The notes: generated by a model not told the origin, from the letters alone. 64,000 bases of DNA from Rhodanobacter sp. C03 (GCF_002001175.1 NZ_MUNT01000006.1:124001-188000), one strand, 5' to 3'; counted from the first letter of the stretch, positions 24,978-33,574 are shown. Numbers and translations are program-made.

Positions 24978-25943
24978 ATGAAGCTTTGGGCGATTGCCCT
25001 GTGTCTGCTGGCCGCATGCGGAAGCGCGCATGCAGCGACGCCGGTCTGGCAGCCCACAGCGGGAAACACGCAAATACCGATCTGGCCCGGAGCGGCGCCT
25101 GACGCACAACAAGTTCCCGGTCCGGAAACTGCGAAGGTGAGCGACGAACTGTTGGCCGGCAAGCCGGTGACCGCAGTGACCAATGTGACCAGCCCCACGA
25201 TGACGGTCTATGCGCCCAAGGGGAAGAATACGGGAGCTGCGGTCGTGGTGTTTCCAGGTGGCGGTTTCCAGATCCTGGCCATGGATCTCGAAGGCACCGA
25301 AATCTGCGACTGGCTGACGTCAAGGGGCATCACCTGCGTCGTGCTGAAGTATCGCGTTCCGAGTGTGCCCTATGTCTGGAAGTGCGATTGCCGTCCGCAC
25401 AATTACCAGTTATCGGTACCTTCGTTGCAGGATGCCCAGAGAACCATGCGGCTGGTGCGCCATCACGCCGCGGAGTGGCACATCGATCCGCACAAGGTGG
25501 GTGTGATCGGGTTTTCAGCGGGTGGCTATCTGGTGGCGGAAATCAGCACGAACTTCAATCGGCGCCTGTACGCACCCGTCGACGCAGCCGACAAGGAAAG
25601 TGCGCGCCCGGATTTCGCGATGCCCATCTATCCGGGGCACCTCGCGGTCGACAACGACAGCAAGTTGAATCCGAATGTCCCGGTCTCACGTGAAACGCCA
25701 CCCACGTTTCTGGTGCAGGCAGAAGACGACAACGTGGACGGCGTCCAGCAATCCCTGGTGTATTTCACTGCTCTCAAGAAGGCCGGCGTGCCGACGGAAA
25801 TGCACCTGTATGCACACGGCGGGCATGCGTTCGGACTGAGGCCAACGTCGAATCCGATCACGCTTTGGCCAGCTCTGGCCGAGACATGGATGAGCACGAT
25901 TGGGATGATTCCCGCTGCGAATCAAAGGGTCGGAGGTCATTGA
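24978..25943 (+). CDS. Secreted alpha/beta-hydrolase (acetyl esterase type)
   Basis: ATG 24978 follows GGAGGAGTGTC. The 321-residue protein has a signal peptide (LWAIALCLLAACGSAHA; the Cys could also make it a lipoprotein). The core shows the oxyanion segment VFPGGGFQIL, the nucleophile elbow GFSAGGYL (GxSxG), acid VQAEDDNVDG and catalytic His in YAHGGHAFGL. A CDCRPHN segment is unusual for the group. Xylan/acetyl esterases of the BD-FAE/Axe2-like group have this layout. It is probably periplasmic. The substrate is unknown. Confidence 0.85.
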   Translation: MKLWAIALCLLAACGSAHAATPVWQPTAGNTQIPIWPGAAPDAQQVPGPETAKVSDELLAGKPVTAVTNVTSPTMTVYAPKGKNTGAAVVVFPGGGFQILAMDLEGTEICDWLTSRGITCVVLKYRVPSVPYVWKCDCRPHNYQLSVPSLQDAQRTMRLVRHHAAEWHIDPHKVGVIGFSAGGYLVAEISTNFNRRLYAPVDAADKESARPDFAMPIYPGHLAVDNDSKLNPNVPVSRETPPTFLVQAEDDNVDGVQQSLVYFTALKKAGVPTEMHLYAHGGHAFGLRPTSNPITLWPALAETWMSTIGMIPAANQRVGGH

Positions 25944-26111
25944 ATTCCCTTGCTGTACCCATCGACTCAGCGCCATTGAATTCGCTTTCCAACATTGACG
26001 CGGAAAATTTCGTCGCTTATGGTTCGTCCATGAACCGCACCCACAGCCAGATCTCGTTGATTATTTGCACCACACGAGAAATGGTGGGTTAGCGCATTCC
26101 GAAGCTGCTAA

Positions 26112-26139
26112 AACAACCCGCCCTCGAGGCGGGTTGTTT
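26112..26139 (+). terminator. Intrinsic terminator
   Basis: AACAACCCGCC / GGCGGGTTGTT with a CTCGA loop and trailing T residues. It lies 170 bp after the esterase stop and shortly before the small kinase gene. Confidence 0.85.
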
Positions 26140-26181
26140 GTATCCGGCTCCTGGGCATACGAAGTCAACAAGGAGCCCTTC

Positions 26182-26682
26182 ATGAATTCCGATATTTTCC
26201 AGTCGCCGGTGCTTCACTTGGTGTGCGGAAAGATCGCGGCAGGAAAATCAACGCTGACACGGCAGTTGGCCGAGCGTCCAAACACCGTGCTGATCAGCGA
26301 GGACGTCTGGTTGTCGCAGCTCTATACCGACGAGATCCATACGCTTGGTGACTACGTTCGCCGCTCGGGTCAACTGCGCAACGCACTGGCCCCGCACATC
26401 GAATCGCTGTTGCGGGTCGGGCTCTCGGTGGTGCTCGATTTCCCGGCGAATACGCTCAGCAATCGCCGCTGGATGAAAGACATCATCGATGGCGCGGGTG
26501 TCTCCCACGAGCTGCACTACCTCGATGTCTCCGACGAGGTTTGCAAGACGCGGTTACGTGAGCGCAATACCTCGGGCGCTCACCCTTTTGCGCCCAGCGA
26601 TGCCGAATTTGACGAAATCACCCGGTATCTCGTGCCACCCACCAGCGATGAAGGTTTCCACATCGTTCGTCATGAACCGTAG
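26182..26682 (+). CDS. Small P-loop kinase / zeta-toxin-like ATP-binding protein (AAA_33)
   Basis: ATG 26182 follows AAGGAGCCCTTC. The 166-residue protein has Walker A VCGKIAAGKSTLT near residue 15, an ISEDVW acidic segment, VVLDFPANT (Walker B-like) and KTRLRERN, an arginine-rich lid followed by HPFAPSDAEFDEI. This layout fits the AAA_33 kinases related to gluconate kinase, chloramphenicol phosphotransferase and zeta toxins. No epsilon-type antitoxin is beside it, so a metabolic or resistance kinase is at least as likely as a toxin. Confidence 0.8.
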   Translation: MNSDIFQSPVLHLVCGKIAAGKSTLTRQLAERPNTVLISEDVWLSQLYTDEIHTLGDYVRRSGQLRNALAPHIESLLRVGLSVVLDFPANTLSNRRWMKDIIDGAGVSHELHYLDVSDEVCKTRLRERNTSGAHPFAPSDAEFDEITRYLVPPTSDEGFHIVRHEP

Positions 26683-26744
26683 CGATTGAGGTGTCAATCA
26701 AATGGGTCGACGTAATTAAATTACCTTGACTGCCTCGGTTCCCT

Positions 26745-27800
26745 TTACCCGTTGTCCTTCGATCCAGCCGCGCTTTCCTTCAGAAGCCCAAGCTGCAGGA
26801 GGCTTTCCGCGGTGGCGACGATGGCTTCCTCACTCGAACGTGGCACCCAGCCGAGCACGCGTTGGGCTTTTTCGCTGGTGGCGTTCTTCGGCCTGCCGAG
26901 TTCGGGAAGGACCTGTTTGACCGCCGGGTCGCCTAACGCGGCGAGGCGAACCAGCCAGTTCGGCAATTGCCGGGTCGGCACCCGTTTGGCCGATGCGCCC
27001 ATGCGGTTCTTCAAGATCATGGCGATGTCGCGGATCGAGAGGAAATCGCCAGCCACGGCGAGGAATCGCTCACCCTTCGCGGCGGGATCGGTCATGGCGC
27101 GGATATGCAGGTCGGCGACGTCACGCACATCGACGACACCGAAGCTGAGCTGCGGGCAGCCGGGCATGGCGCCGTCCATCAGCCGCTGTACCAGCAGGAT
27201 CGAGGTCGAGTAGTCCGGCCCCAGCACCGGGCCGAACACGCCTACCGGATTGACCACGGCAAGTTCGAGGCTGCCGCCTTCGCGGGCGATGAAATCCCAG
27301 GCCGCGCGCTCGGCCAGGGTCTTCGATTTCGCGTAAGGCTGCACGTCTTCGCCCGCGGGATCGGTCCAGTTGCTTTCGTTGAACGGTGCCTGCTGCACTT
27401 CCTGCCCATAGCCGATCGCCGCGAACGAGGAGGTCAGCACCACGCGCTTGACGTAAGCATCGCGCGCGGCGCGCAGGACCCGCAGCGCGCCTTCGCGCGC
27501 CGGCACGATCAACTCGTCTTCGTGCTTGGGGAGGGTGGAGGGAAAAGGCGACGCGATGTGCAGCACGTAATTGCAGCCGGCGACGGCTTGCGGCCAGCCA
27601 TCTTCACTCTCGAGATCGGCGACCACAAAGGAGAGCCGTTCGTCCGACTCGGCGCCAGCTTGCTTCAGCATCGCGCGCACGTCGCCTTCGCGGTTCAGGC
27701 TGCGCACCGTGGTACGTACCAGATGGCCTGCTGCCAGAAGCTGCAGGATGGCCTGGCTGCCGATGAAGCCTGATCCGCCGGTTACCAGAACTGTGCTCAT
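26745..27800 (-). CDS. NAD-dependent epimerase / dihydroflavonol-4-reductase-like SDR
   Basis: The start at 27800 is preferred over 27806 because AGGA then lies 6 nt away. The 351-residue extended SDR has GGSGFIGSQ near the N-terminus, VLHIASPFPS, the catalytic YAKSK motif with SSFAAIGYG before it, and a C-terminal substrate domain ending in RVLGWVPRSSEEAI. It resembles the DFR-like ketoreductases that reduce aldehydes and ketones with NADPH. A frameshifted partial duplicate lies just upstream (27870-28150). Both copies are followed by ATTAAATTACCTT, so the duplication included the 3' flank. Confidence 0.88.
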   Translation of the reverse strand: MSTVLVTGGSGFIGSQAILQLLAAGHLVRTTVRSLNREGDVRAMLKQAGAESDERLSFVVADLESEDGWPQAVAGCNYVLHIASPFPSTLPKHEDELIVPAREGALRVLRAARDAYVKRVVLTSSFAAIGYGQEVQQAPFNESNWTDPAGEDVQPYAKSKTLAERAAWDFIAREGGSLELAVVNPVGVFGPVLGPDYSTSILLVQRLMDGAMPGCPQLSFGVVDVRDVADLHIRAMTDPAAKGERFLAVAGDFLSIRDIAMILKNRMGASAKRVPTRQLPNWLVRLAALGDPAVKQVLPELGRPKNATSEKAQRVLGWVPRSSEEAIVATAESLLQLGLLKESAAGSKDNG

Positions 27801-27869
27801 GGTCATTCCTGCTCGAAAGGGACAGAGGCCATTAAATTACCTTAACTACTGTGATTCCTTCGCTGTTGT

Positions 27870-28150
27870 CTATTCATCCACCCTCAAAAGTCCAAACCCG
27901 AACAGGCTTTCAGCAGAGGTGCCAATGGTTTTCGCGCGAGCGCGGGTCTCAGCCGGGCACATACTCGTTCTTCAGCTGATGGCGTTCTTCGGCCTGTCGC
28001 GTGCGGGAAGGAAATGCGTGGCAACCGGATCGAGCATCGTCGCGCGGTGCAACAGCCAGCTCGGCAGTACCGGGTGGACCCTGTCAGGGCCGCCGATGCG
28101 TTGATGCGGTGCTTCGCCGTACCGCTGAAGTTGCGTATCGAGGTGCAATC
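27870..28150 (-). pseudogene. Degenerate C-terminal duplicate of the neighbouring SDR gene
   Basis: Minus-strand translation gives LPSWLLHRATMLDPVATHFL and RPKNAIS, which align with LPNWLVRLAALGDPAVKQVL and RPKNATS of the intact gene. After a stop, another frame reads KTIGTSAESLFGFGLL against AIVATAESLLQLGLL. Frameshifts and stops rule out function. Only the last roughly 90 codons remain, between the intact SDR and yfiB. Confidence 0.8.
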
Positions 28151-28216
28151 GTCAGCCTGGCTGAAGATCTCGCGAGCGGCCACAAATAACAAGTCGCTAT
28201 AGATTCTAGCAACCCG

Positions 28217-28714
28217 TCACGGACTGCTGATGATGATTGCCACGCGGCGATTCTGCGCGCGCCCCTCGGACGTGCGGTTGCTGGTTACCGGGTTGCTTTC
28301 TCCAAAGCCCTGGATGTCCAGATCTTGCAGTCGCATGCCGGTGACCACTAGGCCGCCCGCCACCGCCTGGGCGCGCTGGCGGGAAAGCTTGAGGTTGTAG
28401 TCGGGTTGACCGGTGTTGTCGGTAAAGCCGTCGAGCTGAGCATGCTTGATGCCCACACCAAGCAAGCCGTGACCGATGCGCTCGATGATTTTCCGACCGT
28501 CCGGACTCAGTTCGGCCACATTGATGCCGAACAGTACCTTTTCGTTTCCGTCGAACTCCCATCCTGCCGGCGTTTCGTAAAACCCCTGGTGTCGCAGCTC
28601 GGCAATCTGTGACGCTGTGAAGCGGCCGCTTGCCGGTGGTCGTGTCGGGGTGTTCTGGCAAGCTGCCAGGAAGTACAACAGGGCCAGCAGAATGGAAGCG
28701 CGAAATAATTTCAT
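28217..28714 (-). CDS. yfiB: YfiB-like OmpA-domain lipoprotein
   Basis: The start at 28714 gives MKLFRASILLALLYFLAAC with a lipobox (Cys19); the upstream open frame runs into the yfiN region. The 165-residue product carries an OmpA-like peptidoglycan-binding domain: LFGINVAELSPDGRKIIERI, LDGFTDNTGQPDYNLKLSRQRAQAVAGGL and GFGESNPVTSNRTSEGRAQNRRVAI. In P. aeruginosa, YfiB binds peptidoglycan in the outer membrane and sequesters the repressor YfiR, thereby freeing the cyclase YfiN. The order yfiR-yfiN-yfiB and co-direction support the identity; the gap to yfiN is 29 bp. Confidence 0.87.
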   Translation of the reverse strand: MKLFRASILLALLYFLAACQNTPTRPPASGRFTASQIAELRHQGFYETPAGWEFDGNEKVLFGINVAELSPDGRKIIERIGHGLLGVGIKHAQLDGFTDNTGQPDYNLKLSRQRAQAVAGGLVVTGMRLQDLDIQGFGESNPVTSNRTSEGRAQNRRVAIIISSP

Positions 28715-28743
28715 CAGGTGCACTGTCTTGTATGGCGAAATGT

Positions 28744-30027
28744 TCAAGAGTGGATTGTCTCGTCGAGAGCCGGGGTGCGGACAGCCAGAGCCATCTGCCA
28801 ATCGCCGCCAAGCTGGTGCTTGGCGTGGTACATCGCTGCGTCGGCGGCCTGCATCAACGTTTCGACATCGTCGGCATGGTCGGGCAGTACGGCTATGCCG
28901 ATGCTTATGGACACCGAGATCTGCTGGCCGTCGGCTAGCGTAAAGGGAGCCTGCATGCCGGTCAGCATGCGCCGGGCTATATCGACGGCGTCGTCGACGC
29001 TGCGCAGCGATACCAGCAGCACGGCGAATTCGTCGCCACCGAGGCGGGCGGCCATGTCGCCTTCGCGCAGTTGCGCGCGGATGCGCGATGCCACGCCGAC
29101 CAGTGCGGCATCGCCTGCGGCGTGTCCGAAACTGTCGTTGATCACCTTGAACCTGTCCAGATCGATGAACAGCAAGGCGACATGCTCGTTGGGGGCGGCA
29201 TTTTCGGTTACCTGACGCAGGTAAGTGTCAAACAAGGTGCGCTTGGGCAAGGTGGTCAGGTCGTCGCGTGTCGCCTGATGGGTCAGCTCAGCGTTTTTGC
29301 GCTGCATGCCGTGCTCCCACGCCTCCAGTTCGTCCAACAGCCCGTTGAAATCATTGCCCAGTTCGTTCAATTCGATGATCCGCGTATACGGCACGCGCCG
29401 CTCGAAAGCTCGTTCCCGGCGTATCGCGTGCGTCACCTGAGCCAGCCCACGCAACGGATGGATGATTTCGCGCAGCATTTTGCGCGAAAGGTAGAGGGCA
29501 CCAAGTGCACTGACCAGGAGACAGAGCAGTATCCAGCACAGCCCGTTCAAGAGGAATTCGCTCAGGCGGCCTCCGTAGCCGACCACGCGCAGTTCGCCAA
29601 CACGAACGTGGTCGTGCATGATTGGCAGGACGATCGGCGCCGGCAGCAGCCAGCGGGTGCTCCGCACGGCAAGCGTTTGCAGTGGTGTTTCTTGCCGATC
29701 ACGGTGCCAGACGGCCATGGGTTCGCCGCGACTGTCCCTGATGACAACTTCGGCGATCTCGTTTTGTTCGTCCCCAGCCTGTCGCGTCACAGCCTGTGAA
29801 GCAGCGACAGGATCGTGGAAAACCACGGCGGCTTCGACTGTATAGCCCATCGAACGAGCGATCATGTGCAGGCTGTAGTCAGCTGAGCTGCGCAATGCCA
29901 GCATGGCAAGCACGGTCAGCGAGATACCGACAACGCTCACTGAGAACAGCGACACGCCCAGATAAGTGCGTCGCAGAACGGTGCGCAGATTGCGTCGCGC
30001 TGTGCCGGTTTCGCGTCGCTGCATCAT
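28744..30027 (-). CDS. yfiN: YfiN/TpbB-like membrane diguanylate cyclase
   Basis: The start is at the double ATG 30027/30024, overlapping the yfiR stop. The 427-residue protein has a first helix (TYLGVSLFSVSVVGISLTVLAMLAL), a periplasmic CHASE8-type domain (about 45-160), a second helix (LLNGLCWILLCLLVSALGALYL), a HAMP linker and a GGDEF domain. The active site GGDEF (330-334) is intact, and an inhibitory I-site RxxD (R321, D324) is present. It makes c-di-GMP from two GTP and is expected to be repressed by periplasmic YfiR. Output would be biofilm and exopolysaccharide control. Confidence 0.92.
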   Translation of the reverse strand: MMQRRETGTARRNLRTVLRRTYLGVSLFSVSVVGISLTVLAMLALRSSADYSLHMIARSMGYTVEAAVVFHDPVAASQAVTRQAGDEQNEIAEVVIRDSRGEPMAVWHRDRQETPLQTLAVRSTRWLLPAPIVLPIMHDHVRVGELRVVGYGGRLSEFLLNGLCWILLCLLVSALGALYLSRKMLREIIHPLRGLAQVTHAIRRERAFERRVPYTRIIELNELGNDFNGLLDELEAWEHGMQRKNAELTHQATRDDLTTLPKRTLFDTYLRQVTENAAPNEHVALLFIDLDRFKVINDSFGHAAGDAALVGVASRIRAQLREGDMAARLGGDEFAVLLVSLRSVDDAVDIARRMLTGMQAPFTLADGQQISVSISIGIAVLPDHADDVETLMQAADAAMYHAKHQLGGDWQMALAVRTPALDETIHS

Positions 30028-30629
30028 GGCTTTGATCCCGTTCCGGGATGGGACAGCAGGAGTACGTGAGGGTCCACGCGCACGCCGCTGCGCGCGACGG
30101 AATCCAGATTGGTCTTGAAACGGACCGTGTCCGTATCCTCCACGTACAGGCAGAACATGCTGCCCGCCGCGCAGACAGCATCCGCATCGCTGATGCTGAG
30201 CACGGGATGTCCGGACAGTTGCTCGAATATCTTCTGGCGCTGCGTGTCCGTGACTGCGCCGAGATAGACCACGTTGCAATCGCGGCCAAGGCGGGGATCA
30301 TCGATATCCATCTGGCGCGCGACGATCTTCAATCCCTCGGACGCCAGTGCTCCATTCAAGAGAGCACCTGCATACAACGGCTTGGCCAGCACGCACAGTT
30401 GCAACTGTGGAAGGCTGATCGGCCATTGCGTATAGCTGATGATCCCGAGCACCACTTCGGAGACGGCGTGGGTTCGACGGGCCATGAGTGGGGAAGGCGT
30501 CGCCACAGCCTGCGCAAATGCAGCGCCACTACAGCTCAGCCAGAGCAGGAACAGGCCGAGCAGGCTGACCTCCCAGTGATGCCATCTACCGAAGTATCGG
30601 GCAGTCGCAATGTGCGATGGCATCCTCAT
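30024..30629 (-). CDS. yfiR: YfiR-like periplasmic repressor of YfiN
   Basis: The 201-residue protein has a signal segment (LLGLFLLWLSCSGAAFAQ) and the YfiR/DUF4154 pattern: VVLGIISYTQWP, LCVLAKP, CNVVYLGAVT, ISDADAVCAAGSMFCLYVEDTDTVRFKTN. Four cysteines (79, 118, 153, 160) reproduce the spacing of the two disulphides known in P. aeruginosa YfiR, including the C-x6-C pair. It binds the periplasmic domain of YfiN and holds it inactive until YfiB or a redox change removes it. It is the first gene of the operon, and its stop overlaps the yfiN start. Confidence 0.88.
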   Translation of the reverse strand: MRMPSHIATARYFGRWHHWEVSLLGLFLLWLSCSGAAFAQAVATPSPLMARRTHAVSEVVLGIISYTQWPISLPQLQLCVLAKPLYAGALLNGALASEGLKIVARQMDIDDPRLGRDCNVVYLGAVTDTQRQKIFEQLSGHPVLSISDADAVCAAGSMFCLYVEDTDTVRFKTNLDSVARSGVRVDPHVLLLSHPGTGSKP

Positions 30630-30630
30630 G

Positions 30631-30651
30631 AAAGTCCGCTAAAGTGTGATC
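30631..30651. promoter_or_regulatory. Shared upstream motif, copy at yfiR
   Basis: AGTCCGCTAAAGTGTGATC lies immediately upstream of the yfiR start. A nearly identical motif (one change) lies at 56389-56409 before an ABC transporter gene, in the same orientation and at almost the same distance. It could be a promoter or operator element; TGTGATC resembles half of a CRP/Clp site. Confidence 0.4.
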
Positions 30652-31278
30652 TACATCTCATTTTAGCAAAATATTCGGTCTTGTCGGGCTTCCCAGGTTG
30701 CACACGAACGGGAGCGCGAGGGCCGGTCGAGGCCTGCGATCGGATGGAAAGCAATGCTCAAGCAGGCATTCGATAGCTTGGATCGACCGCGATGCACGTC
30801 GCCAAGCCCGGTTTCATCCATGATGACGAAGCATTACGAGGGATGATCAGCCGGGTGGTTTGACACCGGCAGAAACCACCGGATGGGCGGGTACGAACGA
30901 TGCGAAAAAGCGATCGGAAGCCGGTGCGTGAGCCACAGCCGCCCGGAGATATTGAACAGGTTCTCACGGGCGTGTGCCTCTCGTTGCCTGACATTTTCGC
31001 GTTGCTTGTGAAGTAGCGCTCCAGCTTCAATGCACGTCCCGAAAAATCGGTGCCTCCAGACTCTGGACATGGTGTAATTGACGGGCCGATCCATGCGTTC
31101 GCCGTCTCATCCGCCTGCTGATTGTCGTCGGTGACCGACATGAGCAGCTGGCTGCAACGGCAAAGTGTGAATCGGCCGACTCTGGGATCTGGTCGCTCTC
31201 CGCCATGGTTGGCCATAATTCCGGACATCATCGAAAGCGGCTGATTCACCTGTGCCGCTACAACAAGGAGTAATACAG
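30652..31278. other. Long gap between yfiR and the next gene; nothing recognised
   Basis: About 630 bp. Minus-strand open frames here (for example 30758-31249) have no domain pattern or ribosome-binding site and an unnatural composition, so they are not called. An AT-rich stretch at 30655-30690 may hold the yfiR promoter. A plausible ribosome-binding site (ACAAGGAG) precedes the gene starting at 31279. Confidence 0.4.
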
Positions 31279-32085
31279 ATGAAGTCTCGTTCCATCAGGT
31301 TCGTTGTCACCGTATCGCTGGTCATGCTGGGCGCTGTATCGCTCCCACTGCTCAGTGTTTCCAATGCTTTCGCACAGGTTTCGGATAACGCTTCGGCCGC
31401 ACCGATGACCAATGCGGATGTCGTCAAGCTGGCCAAGCTCGGTTTCGACAGCGACGTCATCAAGTCGAAAATCGACCAGTCACCCGCCGTCGATTTCAAG
31501 CTTGGGATCAATGACCTCGGGAATCTGAAGCACGCGGGGGTGCCGCAGGATGTGATTTCCGACATGCTCAAACGCGCCAGCGGTGGCGGTGCTTCTGCCG
31601 CGGGTCCGGGGAGGAGTGGTTCGATGAGCGTCGAGGGCATGGCCGCACTGAAAATGGGCGATGTCACGATGGTCACGAAGGACGGCAATGTGCACCTGCT
31701 CGGCATCAACGGCACCATCAGCACAAGGAATGCCTTCGTCACTGTTCTTGAGTTTCAAGACTATCCGGGTACTGCGGCTACCGTGCGTACGCACGATACG
31801 CGGCCGTCGTTCACCGTGTACACGACGAACAACCCGAAGGGTTCGATCTATATTGCGTCGCTCGATGTGAACAACGGCGACCAGAACCGTTCGCTGAAGA
31901 TGGGCAACAGTGGGTTCGGCAGCATCAAGAACGCAGGCGCCCCGGACAAGGACAACCAGATCCCCTATGACGCGGTTCAGATCGACAACAGCGGCCAGTG
32001 GCGGCTGACGCCGACCAAGGATCTGAAGCCCGGTGAGTATGGTGTGCTCCACGGCTCGTTGTACGACTTCGGCGTCGATCGGTGA
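31279..32085 (+). CDS. Secreted protein of unknown function
   Basis: ATG 31279 follows ACAAGGAGTAATACAG. The 268-residue product has a signal peptide (FVVTVSLVMLGAVSLPLLSVSNAFA). A short N-terminal helical module, MTNADVVKLAKLGFDSDVIKSKI, is a motif seen in many bacterial secreted or lipoprotein-like proteins; a glycine/serine linker follows. The remainder is beta-rich, with HLLGINGTISTRNAFVTVLEF and KDLKPGEYGVLHGSLYDFGVD. I do not recognise the family. It ends at a strong terminator and appears to be a single-gene unit. Confidence 0.8.
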   Translation: MKSRSIRFVVTVSLVMLGAVSLPLLSVSNAFAQVSDNASAAPMTNADVVKLAKLGFDSDVIKSKIDQSPAVDFKLGINDLGNLKHAGVPQDVISDMLKRASGGGASAAGPGRSGSMSVEGMAALKMGDVTMVTKDGNVHLLGINGTISTRNAFVTVLEFQDYPGTAATVRTHDTRPSFTVYTTNNPKGSIYIASLDVNNGDQNRSLKMGNSGFGSIKNAGAPDKDNQIPYDAVQIDNSGQWRLTPTKDLKPGEYGVLHGSLYDFGVDR

Positions 32086-32122
32086 TGCCATCGGCTGCAT
32101 AAAAAGCCGGATCGGATTGACC

Positions 32123-32152
32123 GAAAAGCCCCGCCTCGCGCGGGGCTTTTCG
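32123..32152 (+). terminator. Intrinsic terminator
   Basis: GAAAAGCCCCGC / GCGGGGCTTTTC with a short loop, 38 bp after the preceding stop; the T run is within the right arm. It is directly followed by the fourth GGAAAAGGTGTCAG repeat. Confidence 0.88.
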
Positions 32153-32154
32153 TT

Positions 32155-32178
32155 GGAAAAGGTGTCAGGGATAACTTC
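32155..32178 (+). repeat. Dispersed repeat GGAAAAGGTGTCAG, copy 4
   Basis: GGAAAAGGTGTCAGGGATAA, the same core as at 16192, 16771 and 23392, here next to a terminator. To its right, minus-strand reading (about 32170-32370) shows a protein-like stretch (GTIILPTELRWGASL and SIRTWFAAMYSDL) that may be the remains of a gene; it is not identified. Confidence 0.7.
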
Positions 32179-32368
32179 ATCTACTGTGCCGGCTCTTGGG
32201 GTAAGGCCGCGATATAGCTTGAACTGATCGTTGGGACTCAGGTCAGAGTACATGGCAGCGAACCAGGTCCTGATCGAGTACGAATTGTGCTTTTCCGATA
32301 AGGATGCGCCCCAGCGCAGTTCGGTAGGTAAGATGATAGTTCCGTCACCGCTCCGGCACTCATCAACT

Positions 32369-33574
32369 ATGTATTCCAGAATCTGCGTCGGCTTGCTTGC
32401 GGCAGCATTCGGCCTGATCTGCTCGCTGCCATCGGCGGCCAGCGAACAGAGTGCACCAGCCATCGGCCGGCAACGCGAGGCGGTACTGTTCTGGCCGCAG
32501 GCGCAACGCGAGGTGCAGTTCCGGCGGATGTATGAGCTGTTTCCCAGTGATCGGGCCGCACACGGCACGCATGTTCATGCGCTACCGCAGGGCAAGCCGC
32601 TGGCGCTGTCCGAACAGGATGGATCAGGGTTGTTGGCCAGCTACATGGACCAGCACCACCTCGCCGGCGTGATGGTGTTGCAGGGCGGTCGTATCCGCCT
32701 GCAGCGTTATGCGCTGGGCTTCGGGCCGGAGCAGCGCTGGGAATCGTTCTCGGTGGCCAAATCGGTCACTTCCGTCTTGCTGGGGATCGCGCTGCAGCGG
32801 GGTGACATCCACAGCATGGAGGACACGCTGGGTACCTACATCCCCGAGTTGCGCGACAGCGCCTACGCCAAGGTCACGGTGCAGCAGTTGCTGACGATGA
32901 CCTCCGGCGTGCACTGGAACGAGGACTACGCCGACGCCAAGTCGGACGTGGCGCAGATGTATCTCGGCACCTGCGTCGACGGGCAGGCGCACATCGTGAC
33001 GTACTTGCGCAAACAGCCGCAGCAGTGGCCAGCCGGCACGCACTGGAACTACAACACCGCGGAAACCGACCTGCTCGGCATCCTGGTGCAGCGTGCCACC
33101 CACCGTTCGCTCGCGGCGTATCTGTCGCAGACGATCTGGCGGCCGTACGGCATGGCGGCGGATGCGTACTGGATCAAGGACGAATGCGATGGCACAGACA
33201 CCGGCGGCAGCGGCCTGTCGGCCACCTTGGGCGACTACGCGCGGCTGGGGCAATTCATGCTCGACGGCGGTCGCATCGCGGGCAAGCCGGTGGTCGCCAA
33301 GGCGTGGCTCGAGGGCGCGATTCGCCACCAGGAAAACGTCGACGAACCGGGCCATGGCTACGGTTATCTGTGGTGGACGGACAGCGATGGCAGCTACGCC
33401 GCGATCGGCATCTTCGGCCAGATGGTCTACGTCGATCCCTCGCGTCAGCTGGTGATCGCCCAGGTGGGCGCGTGGCCGCATGCGACATCCGACGAACTGG
33501 TTGCCGCGCGGTGGGCATTCGTGGCGGCGGTAAAGCGCGCGGTGGATGCGGAAGGGGATCGATCGGCGCACTGA
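32369..33574 (+). CDS. Exported serine hydrolase of the beta-lactamase/PBP (class C) family
   Basis: The start at ATG 32369 gives a signal peptide (ICVGLLAAAFGLICSLPSAA); the frame is open 138 bp further upstream without a leader. The 401-residue protein has S128-V-A-K131 (SxxK), Y228-N229 (YxN-type) in HWNYNTAE, and a C-terminal GYGYLWWTDSDGSYAAIGIFGQ with the usual HxG region replaced by GIFGQ. This is the esterase/D-aminopeptidase-like branch of class C serine hydrolases. True beta-lactamase activity is unlikely without a KTG motif. It faces a convergent PepSY gene across a bidirectional terminator. Confidence 0.88.
   Translation: MYSRICVGLLAAAFGLICSLPSAASEQSAPAIGRQREAVLFWPQAQREVQFRRMYELFPSDRAAHGTHVHALPQGKPLALSEQDGSGLLASYMDQHHLAGVMVLQGGRIRLQRYALGFGPEQRWESFSVAKSVTSVLLGIALQRGDIHSMEDTLGTYIPELRDSAYAKVTVQQLLTMTSGVHWNEDYADAKSDVAQMYLGTCVDGQAHIVTYLRKQPQQWPAGTHWNYNTAETDLLGILVQRATHRSLAAYLSQTIWRPYGMAADAYWIKDECDGTDTGGSGLSATLGDYARLGQFMLDGGRIAGKPVVAKAWLEGAIRHQENVDEPGHGYGYLWWTDSDGSYAAIGIFGQMVYVDPSRQLVIAQVGAWPHATSDELVAARWAFVAAVKRAVDAEGDRSAH

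Noticed and set aside
26182-26682. A zeta-type toxin of a toxin-antitoxin pair
   Set aside because: No antitoxin gene is adjacent, and the fold is shared by many metabolic small-molecule kinases.
30758-31249. A 163-codon minus-strand frame in the gap upstream of 31279
   Set aside because: No ribosome-binding site, no recognisable domain, and a composition unlike a real protein.
31480-32568. A long minus-strand frame over the secreted protein gene at 31279
   Set aside because: Most of it is a shadow of that gene. Only the 32170-32370 piece, outside any gene, looked protein-like, and it is reported separately at low interest.
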